Assembly (NCBI RefSeq): GCF_009728935.1 | Contig: NZ_CP034235.1 | Span: forward strand, 6,027,501 to 6,091,500 | DNA from: Paenibacillus psychroresistens | Lineage (GTDB): Bacteria; Bacillota; Bacilli; Paenibacillales; NBRC-103111 | Reading direction: 5' to 3' | Length of the DNA: 64,000 bases | Part shown: positions 55,529 through 63,891 of the stretch, piece by piece | Numbering within the stretch: position 1 is the stretch's first letter | How the letters are laid out: every line of letters starts with the position of its first letter | Notes under the pieces: model-generated | Seen by the model: only the letters and a program-made list of their open reading frames with translations | What the model was told of the DNA's origin: nothing | Database searches by the model: none | Translations under genes and position numbers: made by a program

Positions 55529-56482
55529 CTACCACAAGCTTGTCCCTTTCTTCTTGGCTAAAGCATTTGCGAGTACCAATAAACCGATGTTAATCACAGA
55601 TTTCATCAAACCTACTGCCGTGGCATAAGAATACCTGGAATTTTTAATCCCTACACGGTAGACATAGGTGTCCACTACGTTAGCAACTTCGGCGATCGTC
55701 GGACTGTTTGCCAATAGGAGAATATCTTCAAATCCCGCATTAAGAATATTGCCGATTGCCAAAATCATAAAGATAATGATTACTGGCATAATGCTGGGAA
55801 TTGTAACAAGAAACACTTGTTTAAACCGACCTGCACCGTCTAAGGCTGCTGCTTCATACAAAGCTGGTTCCACACTTGCAATCGCTGCTAAATATACAAT
55901 AGAAGCAAAACCAATTTCCTTCCAAATGTTAGCACTTATCAAAATGGTCCAAAAATAATCAGGAACGGATAAAAAATTGATTGGTTCATCAATAAAATTC
56001 AGCTTTTGCAAAGCCATGTTCAAGCTTCCGTTATCTACGGCAAGCATAGAACTGATAAAGCCAGCCACAATCACCCAAGAGAAAAAATGCGGCAAATAAC
56101 TGATCGTTTGGATAAACCGTTTGAAGAGCATATTTTTAACTTCATTTAACATGAGGGCAAGTATGATCGGGGCTGGGAAACAAAATAGCAATTTCAGCAA
56201 GCTAATGCAAATTGTATTCTTAACCACCTCACCGAATTCAGGTGATTCTAGAAAAATATTGAAATGTTTAAAGCCTACCCAGGGACTTGAAAAGAAGCCG
56301 GTAAAGATGTCATAATCCTGAAATGCCATTAGCAAGCCATATAGCGGAAAATAGCTAAAGATGAAAATAAAGATTAAAGCGGGTATGACCATCAATTGTA
56401 AATCCCATTGTCTACCAAATAATACTAATTTACTTATGCGCTTTTTGGGAAGCTGAATGCTTGGTTTGTGTTGTATTTTCAT
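55529..56482 (-). CDS. ABC transporter permease, LplB type
   Basis: 317 residues from the ATG at 56482 with GAAGG upstream. The frame is open for 34 more codons, but those lack a binding site. Six membrane helices begin with LMVIPALIFIFIFSYFPLYG. The EAA loop is YEAAALDGAGRFKQVFLVTIPSIMP, and the ending VLANALAKKKGTSLW is diagnostic for LplB/YtrF-like permeases. It is the first gene of the importer operon; a promoter overlapped by a perfect palindrome lies about 190 bases upstream. Confidence 0.92.
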   Translation of the reverse strand: MKIQHKPSIQLPKKRISKLVLFGRQWDLQLMVIPALIFIFIFSYFPLYGLLMAFQDYDIFTGFFSSPWVGFKHFNIFLESPEFGEVVKNTICISLLKLLFCFPAPIILALMLNEVKNMLFKRFIQTISYLPHFFSWVIVAGFISSMLAVDNGSLNMALQKLNFIDEPINFLSVPDYFWTILISANIWKEIGFASIVYLAAIASVEPALYEAAALDGAGRFKQVFLVTIPSIMPVIIIFMILAIGNILNAGFEDILLLANSPTIAEVANVVDTYVYRVGIKNSRYSYATAVGLMKSVINIGLLVLANALAKKKGTSLW

Positions 56483-56666
56483 TTGAAGAGCATCCTTCCG
56501 CAAGTCATTGTTTATACTTTTATAATAATACGACTTGTAAAAACGTAATACTCCCTGAAACAACGAAAAGAGTCTGCTTAGCAACGGACTTTTTGTATTC
56601 AGAGTACCTTATCTAATAAAAGCATTAAAACCATCTCCAGCTCATGCTGTGACTGATAATTTAATT

Positions 56667-56695
56667 ATTATATTTATTGGAATAAATATTCGGAA
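56667..56695 (-). promoter_or_regulatory. Promoter overlapped by a perfect 20-base palindrome
   Basis: TATAAT (56667-56672 on the minus strand) is preceded, after 17 bases, by a weak -35 TTCCGA (56690-56695). The spacer is almost filled by the palindrome ATATTTATTGGAATAAATAT (56670-56689, 9-base arms). This is a typical repressor position, and the nearby ROK protein is the obvious candidate. The rest of 56483-56783 shows only a weak leader hairpin near 56560-56595. Confidence 0.55.
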
Positions 56696-56783
56696 ACACT
56701 AAGATAGTTAACTATTAGGTGTAAAAATCTTCCTTTATGTCAAAACTGTATCATAACAAATCTAATATCTAGGTGGAATAAAT

Positions 56784-57017
56784 ATGATGCCGGTACATCA
56801 ACGTATGGCGGAATTATGGACAGAACAAAAGACGCGGAAATTAACATTTAAGGAAATCGAAGAAATGGAGATGTGTTTGGAAGCCAATGCGAATTATGCC
56901 CGTAAACTAGCGAGCTTGTATAATTTATCCTTGATGGCTTCCATGACCAAAGATTGGGATTGGCAGCATGAAATCTGTGCAGATATTGATCGGCTAGAGC
57001 TTCAATTCAAACTATAA
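56784..57017 (+). CDS. Small conserved-looking hypothetical protein
   Basis: 77 residues, all alpha-helical in appearance and rich in Glu, Met, Leu and Trp (ELWTEQKTRKLTFKEIEEMEMCLEANANY). No signal peptide or membrane segment is visible. AGGTGG lies 7 bases before the ATG and a strong terminator follows directly, so it is a real single-gene unit. I do not recognise a function; similar short helical proteins are common in Bacillus-group genomes. Confidence 0.65.
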   Translation: MMPVHQRMAELWTEQKTRKLTFKEIEEMEMCLEANANYARKLASLYNLSLMASMTKDWDWQHEICADIDRLELQFKL

Positions 57018-57056
57018 AAGCTGCGAACCCTTTGACTAAAAGGATTCGCAGCTTTT
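57016..57056. terminator. Bidirectional terminator
   Basis: AAAAGCTGCGAA (57016-57027) and TTCGCAGCTTTT (57045-57056) form a perfect 12-base outer stem with an inner CCTTT/AAAGG stem. T runs follow on both strands. It separates the small gene from the convergent SDR gene and overlaps the small gene's stop region. Confidence 0.9.
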
Positions 57057-57101
57057 TATTCCAAATTTAACTTTAATCAAATCTTCATATTGCTAGCGAA
57101 T

Positions 57102-57914
57102 TTAATCTGCTTCAGACGATAGCTTTTCCCATGCTGTAACTTCTTCAATTCTTTTGGCAAATGCGTTCCGGATACTATTGGATGCGAATGAGCCAACCGG
57201 AAAATGAAGTGGAGGATTCTCGCTATTGATCATTGCAATAATCGTTTTTACACCTTTTGCTGGATCACCTAATTTTAGAGAAGTAATCCCATTGTAATAG
57301 GCCTCATACACAGGTGCATATTCAGGCTTTTTCTCTGCCTGCTGCAGCGAATGTCCCAAAAATTCAGTTTCAAAAACAGATGGCTCAACTATCGTTGTCT
57401 TGATGCCGAATCCCGCAAGCTCCGTAGCCATAGATTCTGAAAAACCTTCCACTGCAAATTTGGACGCAGAATATAAACTGTATGGCGGCATTGACCAGGT
57501 TCCAAAAAAGGATGAAATATTGACGTAATGTCCTGAGCCCTGTTTCTTGAAAACGGGGAGAGTGGCACGAATGACATCCAACATTCCAAAAACATTGACA
57601 TCAAATTGCTTTCTAATTTGTTCATCTGTATATTCTTCAATCATTCCTGAAAGTCCGTAACCAGCATTGTTCACTACAATATCGATCCGTCCGAATATCT
57701 CAATAGATTCTTGAACGGCTAATTGAATTTGGGCTTTATTGGTGACATCCAATGCTACGATATGGACATTGTCAGGTGATTTCAGCTTAAAATCAGCGAT
57801 AGCTTCTATATTACGCGCAGTAGCGACAATTTTATCTTCTGTTTGAAGCAGCTGCTCCACAAATTGTCGGCCGAACCCTGTTGAAGTTCCTGTTATAAAC
57901 CATACTTTACTCAT
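57102..57914 (-). CDS. Short-chain dehydrogenase/reductase (classical SDR)
   Basis: 270 residues. The NAD(P)-binding motif TGTSTGFG is at residues 8-15, NNAG follows near 85, and the catalytic Ser and YSASK (Tyr/Lys) lie near 140-158. The layout matches short-chain oxidoreductases often annotated as oxidoreductases of the YusZ type. AAAAGGAG precedes the ATG. The divergent Rrf2-type regulator gene and the inverted repeat between them suggest repression relieved by a chemical stress. The substrate is unknown. Confidence 0.88.
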   Translation of the reverse strand: MSKVWFITGTSTGFGRQFVEQLLQTEDKIVATARNIEAIADFKLKSPDNVHIVALDVTNKAQIQLAVQESIEIFGRIDIVVNNAGYGLSGMIEEYTDEQIRKQFDVNVFGMLDVIRATLPVFKKQGSGHYVNISSFFGTWSMPPYSLYSASKFAVEGFSESMATELAGFGIKTTIVEPSVFETEFLGHSLQQAEKKPEYAPVYEAYYNGITSLKLGDPAKGVKTIIAMINSENPPLHFPVGSFASNSIRNAFAKRIEEVTAWEKLSSEAD

Positions 57915-57958
57915 AATTAATTGCTCCTTTTTATTGTTCTTAATCTTATGTATTAATA

Positions 57959-57981
57959 GTAATAGTATCAGTTACTGTTAC
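57959..57981. promoter_or_regulatory. Inverted-repeat operator candidate for the Rrf2 regulator
   Basis: GTAATAGTA (57959-57967) and TACTGTTAC (57973-57981) are complementary at 8 of 9 positions around a 5-base centre. They lie 45 bases upstream of the SDR start, in the divergent intergenic region. A similar layout is used by Rrf2-family repressors; binding is inferred. Confidence 0.5.
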
Positions 57982-58100
57982 AATTAATATTTACAATATA
58001 ACAGCAACTTATTTTGAAGTCAACTTTTATTAAAAGTTTGATTTACCCTTGTGAAAACCATACAATATCAATATCCATTCAAGAAGGAAGGTGCAAATCA

Positions 58101-58544
58101 TTGGCGAACAGCACTCAATTTTCCGTAGCCATTCATATTTTATGCTTTCTTGAATTTTATAAAAGCGGTAGAATCACCTCTGAATTACTTGCTACCAGTG
58201 TTAATGCAAATCCAGCAGTCATTCGTCGACTTATGCGAAAGCTTACGCAAGCCGGATTCATTGTATCCACTCTGGGTACCAATGCCAACATCACTCTAGC
58301 CCGTCCAGCAAATCAACTTACATTGCTAGATGTGTATCGAGCTATCGAAAAGGAAGAACAAACCGATTTATTCAATATTCACAAAAATACAAATCTTAAT
58401 TGTCCTGTTGGCAGTAAGATACCCAACCTTTTGACTGGCACTTATACGCAAGTTCAAACGAGTATGGAGAAAGAATTATCAGTCATTACGATTGAAAAAC
58501 TAGCTAAGGATCTTGCTCTTGGTATATCTTCTGGTATTCTTTAA
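58101..58544 (+). CDS. Rrf2-family transcriptional regulator (YwnA-like)
   Basis: 147 residues from a TTG at 58101 with AAGGTG 7 bases upstream, giving the family start ANSTQFSVAIHILCFL. An ATG 29 codons upstream lacks such a site and adds an atypical tail. The winged helix is seen in ITSELLATSVNANPAVIRRLMRKLTQAGFI. The three cysteines that bind an iron-sulfur cluster in IscR or NsrR are absent (only one Cys, in NCPVG, lies in the usual region), so it is not an Fe-S sensor of that kind. It probably represses the divergent SDR gene. Confidence 0.88.
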   Translation: MANSTQFSVAIHILCFLEFYKSGRITSELLATSVNANPAVIRRLMRKLTQAGFIVSTLGTNANITLARPANQLTLLDVYRAIEKEEQTDLFNIHKNTNLNCPVGSKIPNLLTGTYTQVQTSMEKELSVITIEKLAKDLALGISSGIL

Positions 58545-58591
58545 GGGTTATGGTACTAGTTGGTATTCTTAGGATTTATGGGTTGCTGAGA

Positions 58592-59650
58592 TTAACAATC
58601 CATTACAGCAACCACTTGTTTTTCTTCGATCGAACGAATAATACTATGCATTGTATTCAATGTATTTATATTATCCTTCCCGCTTATACTCGGTTCCCGA
58701 TCCTCTTGGATCGCATTCATTAATTCAAACATGGTTCCATAGAATGCATCCGAGAACCAATCTCCTTTGATGTACGGACTAATCCATTGATCTGGCTTAT
58801 CTTTGCTAGAATATTTAATTTTTGGGAATTTATAATTGTCCTCGATACTTCCGTACAAGCTTCCTTTAGTCCCCTCAATAGTAAATCGCCAAAAATGGTC
58901 ATCGGATTGGGTTGTGTCTACAGTCATCAAGGAACCTCTCAGACCATTAGCAAACTCCATAGTGGTCAATGCGATCATGTCGCTTGCGAAATTTTGTCCA
59001 GGCATTCTAGTTGTGGAAGTAAATACACGCTCAGGGGTCATTCCCGACCAGAATCGCATTAAATCAATATGATGAATATCGTAATCGACGATCAGGAAAT
59101 GGGGAACCTTGGCAAACCAAGTATCACCCATAACCGCATCTTGATTGATCCGCATTTCATGAGTAATTAGATAAAGTTCTCCTAAAACACCTGAATCGAT
59201 AATCTGTTTGGTAACGTTATAAAAGGGAGCGAAGCGAGCATTCTGGTTCACAGCCAGCTTGACACCTGCTGCTCTAGCAAGCTGGACCATTTCCAAAGCC
59301 TGTTCGTGCTTATATGCAAACGGCTTTTGGATGAGCACATGCTTTCCTGTAGCAACCGCTTCTCTGACAATCTCTACTCTTCCTTCATTTGGGATTGCAA
59401 TATCGATAATATGAATATCGGTTCGCGCGAGCAATTTTCTGTAGTCGGTATAATAATCACTTATTTCCCAGCGTTTAGCTGTAAGCCCCACTGCTGTCTC
59501 ATTAATATCGCAAATGGCAACTACATTTAATCCAGCTTTGCGGTAAGCAGGGAGATGAGCTGCATTAACAATCCCTCCTGCTCCGATTATGCCAATCCCG
59601 TAATCATGTTTTTTGGGCAAAGCATAAATCAGCTCATTTCCTGCAGCCAT
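58592..59650 (-). CDS. Gfo/Idh/MocA-family oxidoreductase
   Basis: 352 residues. The Rossmann motif GIGIIGAGGIVNAAHLPAY is near residue 18. The usual catalytic EKP reads QKP here (HVLIQKPFAY), a known variation that leaves the lysine. The C-terminal domain contains DYDIHHIDLMRFW. Members oxidise sugars or polyols with NAD(P), often at C3 to make keto-glycosides. The ATG at 59650 has GAGAGGG 8 bases before it. It is the last gene of a four-gene operon with a TIM-barrel isomerase and two glycoside-hydrolase-like proteins, 14 bases after the isomerase stop. Confidence 0.88.
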   Translation of the reverse strand: MAAGNELIYALPKKHDYGIGIIGAGGIVNAAHLPAYRKAGLNVVAICDINETAVGLTAKRWEISDYYTDYRKLLARTDIHIIDIAIPNEGRVEIVREAVATGKHVLIQKPFAYKHEQALEMVQLARAAGVKLAVNQNARFAPFYNVTKQIIDSGVLGELYLITHEMRINQDAVMGDTWFAKVPHFLIVDYDIHHIDLMRFWSGMTPERVFTSTTRMPGQNFASDMIALTTMEFANGLRGSLMTVDTTQSDDHFWRFTIEGTKGSLYGSIEDNYKFPKIKYSSKDKPDQWISPYIKGDWFSDAFYGTMFELMNAIQEDREPSISGKDNINTLNTMHSIIRSIEEKQVVAVMDC

Positions 59651-59664
59651 ACTAACCACCCTCT

Positions 59665-60525
59665 CTAATGTATTTTTTTCATAGCTCCACGCACATAGGC
59701 TGTAGAAGTAAGCATTTGGCCTTCAGACAAATGTTCCAAGTAAATTTTAATGTTCGGTTTAGCTTGATTTAATAATTTAAGATAGAGGGGGTAGTTAAGA
59801 TCACCCGTACCGGCAGCCGGCTGTATAGTCAAGTGCTCTGCATTATCGTCCGCATGTTTATAATTAAAGTCTTTGGCATGGGCAATTAAGATTCGATCTC
59901 CAAGCCGTTTGAAAGCATCCTCCATGAGTTCATCCTGACGGTGTTCTTCTTGTTGAGTAATATAATTACACGGATCCATCACGATGCCGATATTCGCAGA
60001 TGAAACCTCCTGCAGCATACGCTCCATGCGTTCTGGAGTATTGATCACATTGTTGTAATATCCTTCCAACCCAAGAAACACACCCCATTTTTCCGCTTCC
60101 TCCGCAAGCTCTTCGATCACCGACCTAAGCAATATCCAGCTTTGCTCGGATTGATTATCCGGATGATGCTCCCAAGGACTGTCGGGACTAGCTGTCCCTG
60201 TCTCCGTAGTTACTGTACTGGCGCCAAAATCCCGTGCAAAACGAAGATGCTCCTTCAGCTGGTTGATCCCAATACGGCGTTGATCCGGATTGATGTTAAT
60301 CAAATTGGTATAACAACCAAGCGCGGGAATTCTTACACCATTGCGCCCAAATTCCTCTGCGACTAGATTTGCCACACCCGTACTTAATTTGCCTAAAGAG
60401 TGATCGATATCGAGGATATGGTTTAATTCCATATGGACAGAGTCAAATCCGTAAGAACTGACTTTCCGGGCTAATTCTTTATAACCCATTTGTCCGAAAG
60501 CAATAGACAATACACCGAATTTCAT
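59665..60525 (-). CDS. Sugar phosphate isomerase/epimerase (AP-endonuclease-2-type TIM barrel)
   Basis: 286 residues. Probable metal ligands are Glu in GVFLGLEGYYN, Asp in IVMDPCNYI, His in ILIAHAKDFNY and Glu in IKIYLEHL. AGAGAGG lies 9 bases before the ATG. It is encoded next to the Gfo/Idh/MocA oxidoreductase, a pairing seen in routes where a sugar is oxidised and then isomerised or eliminated. The exact reaction is not known. Confidence 0.87.
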   Translation of the reverse strand: MKFGVLSIAFGQMGYKELARKVSSYGFDSVHMELNHILDIDHSLGKLSTGVANLVAEEFGRNGVRIPALGCYTNLININPDQRRIGINQLKEHLRFARDFGASTVTTETGTASPDSPWEHHPDNQSEQSWILLRSVIEELAEEAEKWGVFLGLEGYYNNVINTPERMERMLQEVSSANIGIVMDPCNYITQQEEHRQDELMEDAFKRLGDRILIAHAKDFNYKHADDNAEHLTIQPAAGTGDLNYPLYLKLLNQAKPNIKIYLEHLSEGQMLTSTAYVRGAMKKIH

Positions 60526-60585
60526 GTTTAATAATCCTCTCTGATAGATGATTTATTAGTCTCAGCACTCCTGAATATCAGCTCT

Positions 60586-62595
60586 CTAGTTTTCATTATC
60601 AGCGCCGTCCATAATAACCAGTAATGCATGGCCGTCAAGTACGGTAACCTTGGTATGCACATATCCATCACGATATTCGAAGGTCAAGTCGCGCTCATTG
60701 GGGGCGAGAAACACACGAGTAGGTTTTTTGGCCATTTTTATAGCTATCTGCATATCCACTAAAGGGAACGCATCCTCGACAATATCCAAATTCTCAGCTC
60801 TACGCATGGGAGCAAAGCTCATAAGGTGCACAACAGTGCTATTTCCTCTCCGCACCACTGTAGTCTCCAAATTACTCGGTCCTTTATCACGAATAATAGG
60901 CTCCTCAATCAGAAGATCGATGCAATTGCCCAACAAGATTCGATAGTTCGTGACAGCATGCTTGCCATAAGCTTCAAGAATAGGAACCGAGAAGGTGATC
61001 ACCCTCCCCTTCTTTATCACTGCCGCGTATTCGGAGAGTTTGTCTTCAGGGGTATAGAAATGCCCTGAGAAATGGTTATATTCCCGTTGAAAATAAGGCT
61101 CTCCCACTTGGACCAGTGCTTCCGCTTCTGGTGCAGGGACCATTCGAAAACAAGGCTCATACATCACATACCCCAAATCAGCAAGCCCATTAGATACTTT
61201 CTCATTCGCATGCAAAAAAGTATGTGTAAATGGACTTAACCCGTGGACAACAATGCCCAGCTCATCCAGAATCGGCTGACTGTCCGCATTAAGTGCTGCT
61301 TGACCGCATACGATCAAGGCTCCGCCAGCTTGAATATACACCTGCAATTTGGCTTTGAAGCTCTCATTCATAAGCACGGTCTCTGTGAGGATGACCAATT
61401 CATACTTGCCCAATTCCACATCTGTTTGCACAATATCAAATTGATGGCGAAGCTGCTGTAATGCCCGCATTGTACCCAGACCCGACATACCTGGGTTATC
61501 CTCCGTCCCTAAATCCACCACTACGGCAATCTGGCTTACAAGATTTCCGCCTTCCACATAAGGCTCACATGCTTCAATGTACCCAAATACCCTGCCGATT
61601 AAATCGTATGCCGGTTTGTTCAAATTACCTTTCGAACCCAACATGTCACCAATACCGTTGGTCATTCCCTGGCTTAATATCTGGCAGCATTCATATTTTA
61701 AAGCCATCTCGGGTTTTAAGGATGCATCATCTCCCCAGCTTCTAAAAAATCGAGCCGTATGGCTTAAAGTAGGAAGTCCGATCGTACGTATATATCGCGC
61801 CATATAGGGGAAGAAGGCATAACCCCATCCTCCGGTAGGTAAAGCTTCGATCTCCACATGCCTTAAGAATTTCTTTTCCTCCGCAAGATTTGTTTTCGGA
61901 CGGCCGTTGAACCAGATTCCCGCTGGATTATGCTTGCGCTGTGCTTCTTCAACCATGTCACGGTATCGTTGCATATATTGATGGGAAAGCCCTCGGGCGT
62001 AACGCTTTCGGTCATCCTCTTTGCGCGGATCGTACCCCTTTTTCAGCATCGCTTCAACAGCCCAGGTTGAACAGCTTGGTTGATCCCAGCATATATCCAT
62101 GAAGATACCGTCCACTGGTGCAAATCTCTTCAATACTTCGGCAAGGATGTCCGCTAAATAATCCTGATATGGACTGGACATATCCATCAACTGCCATCCG
62201 GCTGTAAAAGCATCGGAAGGGTTAACGCTCCATTTGACCTGACGTAATTCAGGGGTAAGTGCAATCCATTCTGGATGGAGATTGGCCGCAAATTCGTTGC
62301 ATAATACACTGAGATAAATGGGCGCACGAATATTAACTTTATGCAGAGCTTCTACCTGCATTTCCAGCAAATCAAGCTTTTCGTTCAGACCCGGATGGCG
62401 CGCCTGATGATTGGTGTTATAATACAAATGGCCGTGATGGCACATAGCAAATACAGTAACGCTATCCACATGTGCTTTCTTGAATGTACCGGCAAACTCA
62501 TCTGGATCAAAATTCAGACCTATGTCAGGAATCAACGGACTGGTATGAAAATCGAGATGGATCGTTCTCTTTGGAAATATCAGCTGTGAATTCAT
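60586..62595 (-). CDS. GHL6-like putative glycoside hydrolase with trimerisation-like domain
   Basis: 669 residues without a signal peptide. The N-terminal TIM-barrel-like domain (about 1-340) matches the hypothetical glycosyl hydrolase 6 group: DSVTVFAMCHHGHLYYNT and FAPVDGIFMDICWDQPSC. Residues 350-560 look like a beta-galactosidase trimerisation/Rossmann-like domain (YELVILTETVLMNESFKAKLQVYIQAGGALIVCG). The C-terminus (about 580-669) is a small beta-domain. Enzymes with this layout have been linked to alpha-fucosidase or galactosidase-like activity, but the substrate is not established. It is intracellular and follows the cellulase-like gene in the operon. Confidence 0.75.
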   Translation of the reverse strand: MNSQLIFPKRTIHLDFHTSPLIPDIGLNFDPDEFAGTFKKAHVDSVTVFAMCHHGHLYYNTNHQARHPGLNEKLDLLEMQVEALHKVNIRAPIYLSVLCNEFAANLHPEWIALTPELRQVKWSVNPSDAFTAGWQLMDMSSPYQDYLADILAEVLKRFAPVDGIFMDICWDQPSCSTWAVEAMLKKGYDPRKEDDRKRYARGLSHQYMQRYRDMVEEAQRKHNPAGIWFNGRPKTNLAEEKKFLRHVEIEALPTGGWGYAFFPYMARYIRTIGLPTLSHTARFFRSWGDDASLKPEMALKYECCQILSQGMTNGIGDMLGSKGNLNKPAYDLIGRVFGYIEACEPYVEGGNLVSQIAVVVDLGTEDNPGMSGLGTMRALQQLRHQFDIVQTDVELGKYELVILTETVLMNESFKAKLQVYIQAGGALIVCGQAALNADSQPILDELGIVVHGLSPFTHTFLHANEKVSNGLADLGYVMYEPCFRMVPAPEAEALVQVGEPYFQREYNHFSGHFYTPEDKLSEYAAVIKKGRVITFSVPILEAYGKHAVTNYRILLGNCIDLLIEEPIIRDKGPSNLETTVVRRGNSTVVHLMSFAPMRRAENLDIVEDAFPLVDMQIAIKMAKKPTRVFLAPNERDLTFEYRDGYVHTKVTVLDGHALLVIMDGADNEN

Positions 62596-62637
62596 CTTTT
62601 ATCGTTCGCTCCTTATTTGTATTGGCATGGACTCGCT

Positions 62638-63858
62638 TCAGCTTCGTAAGAATACACCGTTTACTTCCTTGTACCAGGAGACATCACGCCAATTTTCCCA
62701 GTATGGATGGGCATAGTTCCAAGGTGTCGTTCCCCATAATCCATATCGGCCAGCCAGTTCGTTGCATTCGGTACACCAATCGCGAAGCCAGCTCCATGAC
62801 AAATGCCGATGGTCCATATGCCACCAAGGTCCCCATGCTTCCGAGGTGGTGACCGGAGCACCTATTTCTGCCGACCACTCCATTGCGAACGATAGCCGGT
62901 TATGCATTTCCTGCATAAACATTGGGCGCATCACCCGAAACGCATCATCGATTCGCCGCTGATAATCAGAGTAATCGTGGTCCCCACGATCTTTCACAAT
63001 ATCGTTAAATCCAATCCGCGATTCAAGACGTTCGCTTTGCAATGCGCTTTGCATGAACATATGCAGCTCGAGCACATCGTAACTGCGATTTCCTGCTGTC
63101 CTCACTTCTTTCCAGAACGAGGTCAGCGAATAAGTAAACCGGAGATATGGATATTTACGTTGGAAGTGTTGAAGCATTTCCTTATGCAGCTCATCCACGT
63201 ATACCAGCTGTTCCGATGTCCAGATTAGCTTGTTCGTTCCCCCCTGCTGGTTTACCGCCGCTTCCATGTTATCTGCTAAATTTCCGCCGGATGCCTGACT
63301 TGTGTTCCCGTTCACTGCCAGCTTGTTCATTTCATCTGCATAAGGCGAGAAATAAGGAAACTCCTGATCCAAATCAACATAGAGAACGTGCTCTAACAAA
63401 CCGCGGCTTCCTAGAATATCCAATGTCCGACCCCAAGCAACGCGGAATGCAGCACGATCACTAGCGTAATGCTGGTGCAAATCGGGATGTTCTTTGCAGC
63501 GGTCATTCCATGTCGATAGAATGACATAAACCCCTCTATCCTTGCACGCCTGCATAAATTCAACAAGCTCTCGAACAATGGAATGCTTGCGGTCGACGTC
63601 GCATACTCCCCAATTTGCTAATGGTTCTCCGAGTATAGTGACCTCTTCCTCTTCTGAATTCAATAATCCAATCGTCAACGGATAACAATCGATGCGCACT
63701 GTATTGAAATTACGTTCGACTAATTCATCTACAGCCTGCCCGTAATTTTCGAAGGAACCTCCAGGATAATGCCCCTTTAACCATGAATAATCCCACATTG
63801 CAATCGTAAGCCGCCTTGGTGTCAAGCCGTTTCGCATATCGTATGGCATCAATGACAT
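62638..63858 (-). CDS. Cellulase-like family protein (TIM-barrel glycoside hydrolase-like)
   Basis: 406 residues, no signal peptide. The start RRLTIAMWDYSWLKGHYPGGSFENY and the ending WGTTPWNYAHPYWENW are typical of the cellulase-like sugar-binding group. Candidate acidic residues lie in YVDLDQEFPYF and TSEAWGPWWHMD. AGGGGG lies 9 bases before the ATG. It is the first gene of the operon with the GHL6-like protein, isomerase and oxidoreductase. It presumably acts on an imported glycoside; activity has not been shown for close relatives that I can name. Confidence 0.75.
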   Translation of the reverse strand: MSLMPYDMRNGLTPRRLTIAMWDYSWLKGHYPGGSFENYGQAVDELVERNFNTVRIDCYPLTIGLLNSEEEEVTILGEPLANWGVCDVDRKHSIVRELVEFMQACKDRGVYVILSTWNDRCKEHPDLHQHYASDRAAFRVAWGRTLDILGSRGLLEHVLYVDLDQEFPYFSPYADEMNKLAVNGNTSQASGGNLADNMEAAVNQQGGTNKLIWTSEQLVYVDELHKEMLQHFQRKYPYLRFTYSLTSFWKEVRTAGNRSYDVLELHMFMQSALQSERLESRIGFNDIVKDRGDHDYSDYQRRIDDAFRVMRPMFMQEMHNRLSFAMEWSAEIGAPVTTSEAWGPWWHMDHRHLSWSWLRDWCTECNELAGRYGLWGTTPWNYAHPYWENWRDVSWYKEVNGVFLRS

Positions 63859-63891
63859 ATCTATATTCCCCCTTTTATTAAATCCATTACT

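Noticed and set aside
58014..58100. N-terminal extension of the Rrf2 regulator to the upstream ATG
   Set aside because: No ribosome binding site there, and the family start fits the TTG at 58101.
58101..58544. Iron-sulfur (IscR/NsrR) sensor
   Set aside because: Only one cysteine is present where three are needed for the cluster.
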